Source: CAVPCZ01 sp963779225 (GTDB lineage Bacteria > Bacteroidota > Ignavibacteria > UBA10030 > UBA6906). Taken from it: 64,000 bases of DNA. The notes below the pieces were generated by a model. The model was not told where the DNA came from. It saw only the letters and a program-made list of their open reading frames with translations, and did not search any database. Shown piece after piece: positions 62,631 through 64,000 of this stretch (its first letter is position 1; every line of letters starts with the position of its first letter). Position numbers and translations under genes: made by a program. The stretch lies in the NCBI GenBank assembly GCA_963779225.1, contig CAVZWW010000003.1, positions 1 through 64,000 on the forward strand. Reading direction: 5' to 3'.

Positions 62631-63278
62631 TCTTTGTGCGCGCGTCAATGCCCGTTCTATGATTTGCTGCATACGGCCGTACTCTTCGTTGATCCCCGCC
62701 TGAATGGCAGCAACGTACATGTCGTACTCCTTACCGCGGCTCCCGATGAACCCAAAGTCGATTCCAGGCCTACCGGCTTGGTAGGCGGCCAACGTTGCCA
62801 GCAGGCGTGCAGTTCGGCCATTGCCTTCTCGATAAGGGTGTATGAGCAAGAATTCGACATGCACCGGCGCTATTTTGCGCGCAATTTCTGGGATATCCTT
62901 TCCCGCGCATGGCGTGTATGTCTTGAGAAACTTACGCTCAAGGTCCAACATGGCCGTCGGGATGGCCATTGCGGTAGCGAACGGAAACCCTCCTTTCGAC
63001 AGATTCACTGTTCGGTATTTCCCAGCCCATGAATAGATTTCTCCAAGGAAGACCCGGTGAATCGTATCGAGATCCTTCAAAGTGAACGAATGCTCTGGGC
63101 CATATCGTTCCAGAAGCAGTCGCTCAGCATTCATATATCCTTCCAGTTCCGCATCCTGGATTTCGCGGACTGATGTGATGTGCTTGAGGTTTCTTAGTAC
63201 TCTCTTCCTCGATCCAGGCTCAAATTCAGAGGGGGTATCGACGTGGTACTTCGTGCTTACCGCCCGACTGCCTTTCAT
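62622..63278 (-). CDS. Fic/DOC family AMP-transferase
   Basis: About 218 residues with a Fic core: HSFTLKDLDTIHRVFLGEIY, GKYRTVNLSKGGFPFA (flap), and the catalytic motif HPYREGNGRTARLLATLAAY. The inhibitory (S/T)xxxE(G/N) motif is not obvious in its own chain, consistent with class I regulation by a separate antitoxin. Such enzymes AMPylate target proteins such as gyrase. GGAGG lies 4 bases before the ATG at 63278; the longer frame to 63386 enters IS-A-like sequence. Confidence 0.88.
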   Translation of the reverse strand: MKGSRAVSTKYHVDTPSEFEPGSRKRVLRNLKHITSVREIQDAELEGYMNAERLLLERYGPEHSFTLKDLDTIHRVFLGEIYSWAGKYRTVNLSKGGFPFATAMAIPTAMLDLERKFLKTYTPCAGKDIPEIARKIAPVHVEFLLIHPYREGNGRTARLLATLAAYQAGRPGIDFGFIGSRGKEYDMYVAAIQAGINEEYGRMQQIIERALTRAQRSV

Positions 63279-63351
63279 TAGGCCTCCATACTCTCCACTT
63301 TCTCGAAACTCGCGTCTGGACTTTCTCGGCGGGACATCTCTGTGTCTCGTA

Positions 63352-63412
63352 ACACTTCCCTCCCGTACAAAATAACTAATTCGCATCGAAATCGATACAT
63401 TTGTTCTGTGTC
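63352..63412. repeat. IS-A left-end-like remnant
   Basis: CTCCCGTACAAAATAACTAA, then TTCGCATCGAAATCG and TTTGTTCTGTG, follow the internal order of the family left end (compare 35715-35770 and 38040-38090). The outer terminus is degraded and no transposase is attached. Confidence 0.5.
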
Positions 63413-63567
63413 AATGGTCGGGGAAATAACTCAGAGTCGTCTTCTCTTAAATCGTTTTCTCATTGCCTTGCCTTGACACTCTAGATTCCTTTCTCTATTT
63501 TTCGCCCTGAACGACATCTCTACTCTTCCCGGCGTTTCGTCACCCTCGCGTTCGAGCAGGGGGGCAC

Positions 63568-64000
63568 TTGGGTTTCCTACCGATCTGTTACATCGCTCTT
63601 TTCTACCGAATTCGCCAATTTCGGGTCGGATTAGTGTGCCTGTTTCTCGCACTCCCCTTTTTCGTTCCTCTTGCCGCTCAGGAAAACCTCCTTCCTGTCT
63701 TCCACTTCCAGCAAGTGAGGGAGCGCCCCGATGCAGTGCTCTGGTCACGTGTGGTCCGCGATTCTCTCGGTTTTGTGTGGATAGGCACCGTCAACGGGCT
63801 CGAACGGTACGACGGCTACGGCATCAAGGAATACCGCAACGCAGAACAGGATCCCTATTCGCTTTCCTCCAATATCATCCAGTCGCTTTTCTGTGACAGC
63901 AAGAACCGGGTCTGGATCGGGACACACTACACGGGCATCTCCCTGTATGACCGCTTCCGTGATCGCTTTATCAACTTCCCGCTCCCTGAGGGATATTCGG
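63568..64000 (+). CDS. Two-component regulator propeller protein, 5' part
   Basis: The frame has a signal peptide (GLVCLFLALPFFVPLAAQ) and then DSLGFVWIGTVNGLERYDGY and SKNRVWIGTHYTGISLYDRF, successive regulator-propeller (Reg_prop) blades, running off the window. Proteins of this type continue with a Y_Y_Y domain and then histidine kinase, GGDEF or HTH output, often sensing polysaccharide breakdown products. A TTG at 63568 with AGGGGGG just upstream is one possible start; GTG at 63634 is another. Confidence 0.8.
   Translation, partial: MGFLPICYIALFYRIRQFRVGLVCLFLALPFFVPLAAQENLLPVFHFQQVRERPDAVLWSRVVRDSLGFVWIGTVNGLERYDGYGIKEYRNAEQDPYSLSSNIIQSLFCDSKNRVWIGTHYTGISLYDRFRDRFINFPLPEGYS

Noticed and set aside
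1..64000. CRISPR array or cas genes.
   Set aside because: No regularly spaced short direct repeats and no Cas-like protein were seen.

Overview
The window looks like a chromosome segment from the FCB (Bacteroidota/Ignavibacteriota-like) branch. The evidence is a type IX secretion sorting domain (NYPNPFNPST) at 60000-61349, a second decayed one at 9682-9960, and a two-component regulator propeller starting at 63568. Other signs of a Gram-negative member of this group are Omp85 and TolC outer-membrane proteins, an MlaEFD system and a sigma-54 two-component system. No taxonomic marker gene is complete here, so the assignment is an inference.

Layout. 1-156: tRNA-Glu and tRNA-Arg. 0.4-3.4 kb: a UroD-like protein, a tandem-domain adenylate kinase and an HD-domain remnant. 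4.0-5.8 kb: a decayed NifX/DUF134 metallocluster locus with a peroxiredoxin pseudogene and a PAS fragment. 5.8-9.1 kb: a thioesterase, a methyltransferase/heavy-metal permease pair and a CDF transporter. 10.2-16.0 kb: a sigma-54 histidine kinase/response regulator set enclosing an outer-membrane barrel and two small DGDG-repeat exported proteins. The set has a candidate -24/-12 promoter and a 38-bp palindromic upstream site. 16.5-20.8 kb: a transglutaminase-like protein and a GH38-like mannosidase. 21.5-27.8 kb: a Cus/Czc-type RND metal efflux operon with a small Cys-rich protein and a divergent GDCCVxC protein. 28.6-35.6 kb: carbohydrate-active enzymes (GH172, CE4, GH106, GH29). 36.6-38.0 kb: a CcdA/thioredoxin operon. 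38.7-40.9 kb: a Ser/Thr kinase with TPRs.

41.2-62.06 kb is a gene patchwork bounded by two direct repeats of a 3'-terminal tRNA-Pro(TGG) fragment. It holds a reductase, a hydrolase, pterin dehydratase, NO-related remnants, hemerythrin, a ferredoxin-reductase-like enzyme, a truncated pyruvate oxidase, an Omp85 protein, YihY, MlaEFD and a T9SS cargo protein. A related repeat near 21.2 kb suggests successive integrations. After it come a 52-aa orphan gene (inside the right boundary), a Fic toxin with a convergent small antitoxin, and the start of a regulator propeller.

The dominant theme is decay. At least six partial copies of one IS family, with terminal inverted repeats beginning TGTCCCTCTTCAATATTCC, are scattered from 27.8 to 55.1 kb. 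There are also fragments of a second rve-type IS, an IS21-type and an IS3-type element. Many genes are frameshifted or truncated: peroxiredoxin, HD protein, a methyltransferase, qNOR, cupin, PoxB and two LuxR-type regulators.

The strongest leads are the sigma-54 DGDG/outer-membrane locus, the tRNA-Pro bounded island, the Fic/convergent antitoxin pair, the tandem adenylate kinase with a degenerate second half, and IS termini that enclose or abut host genes.
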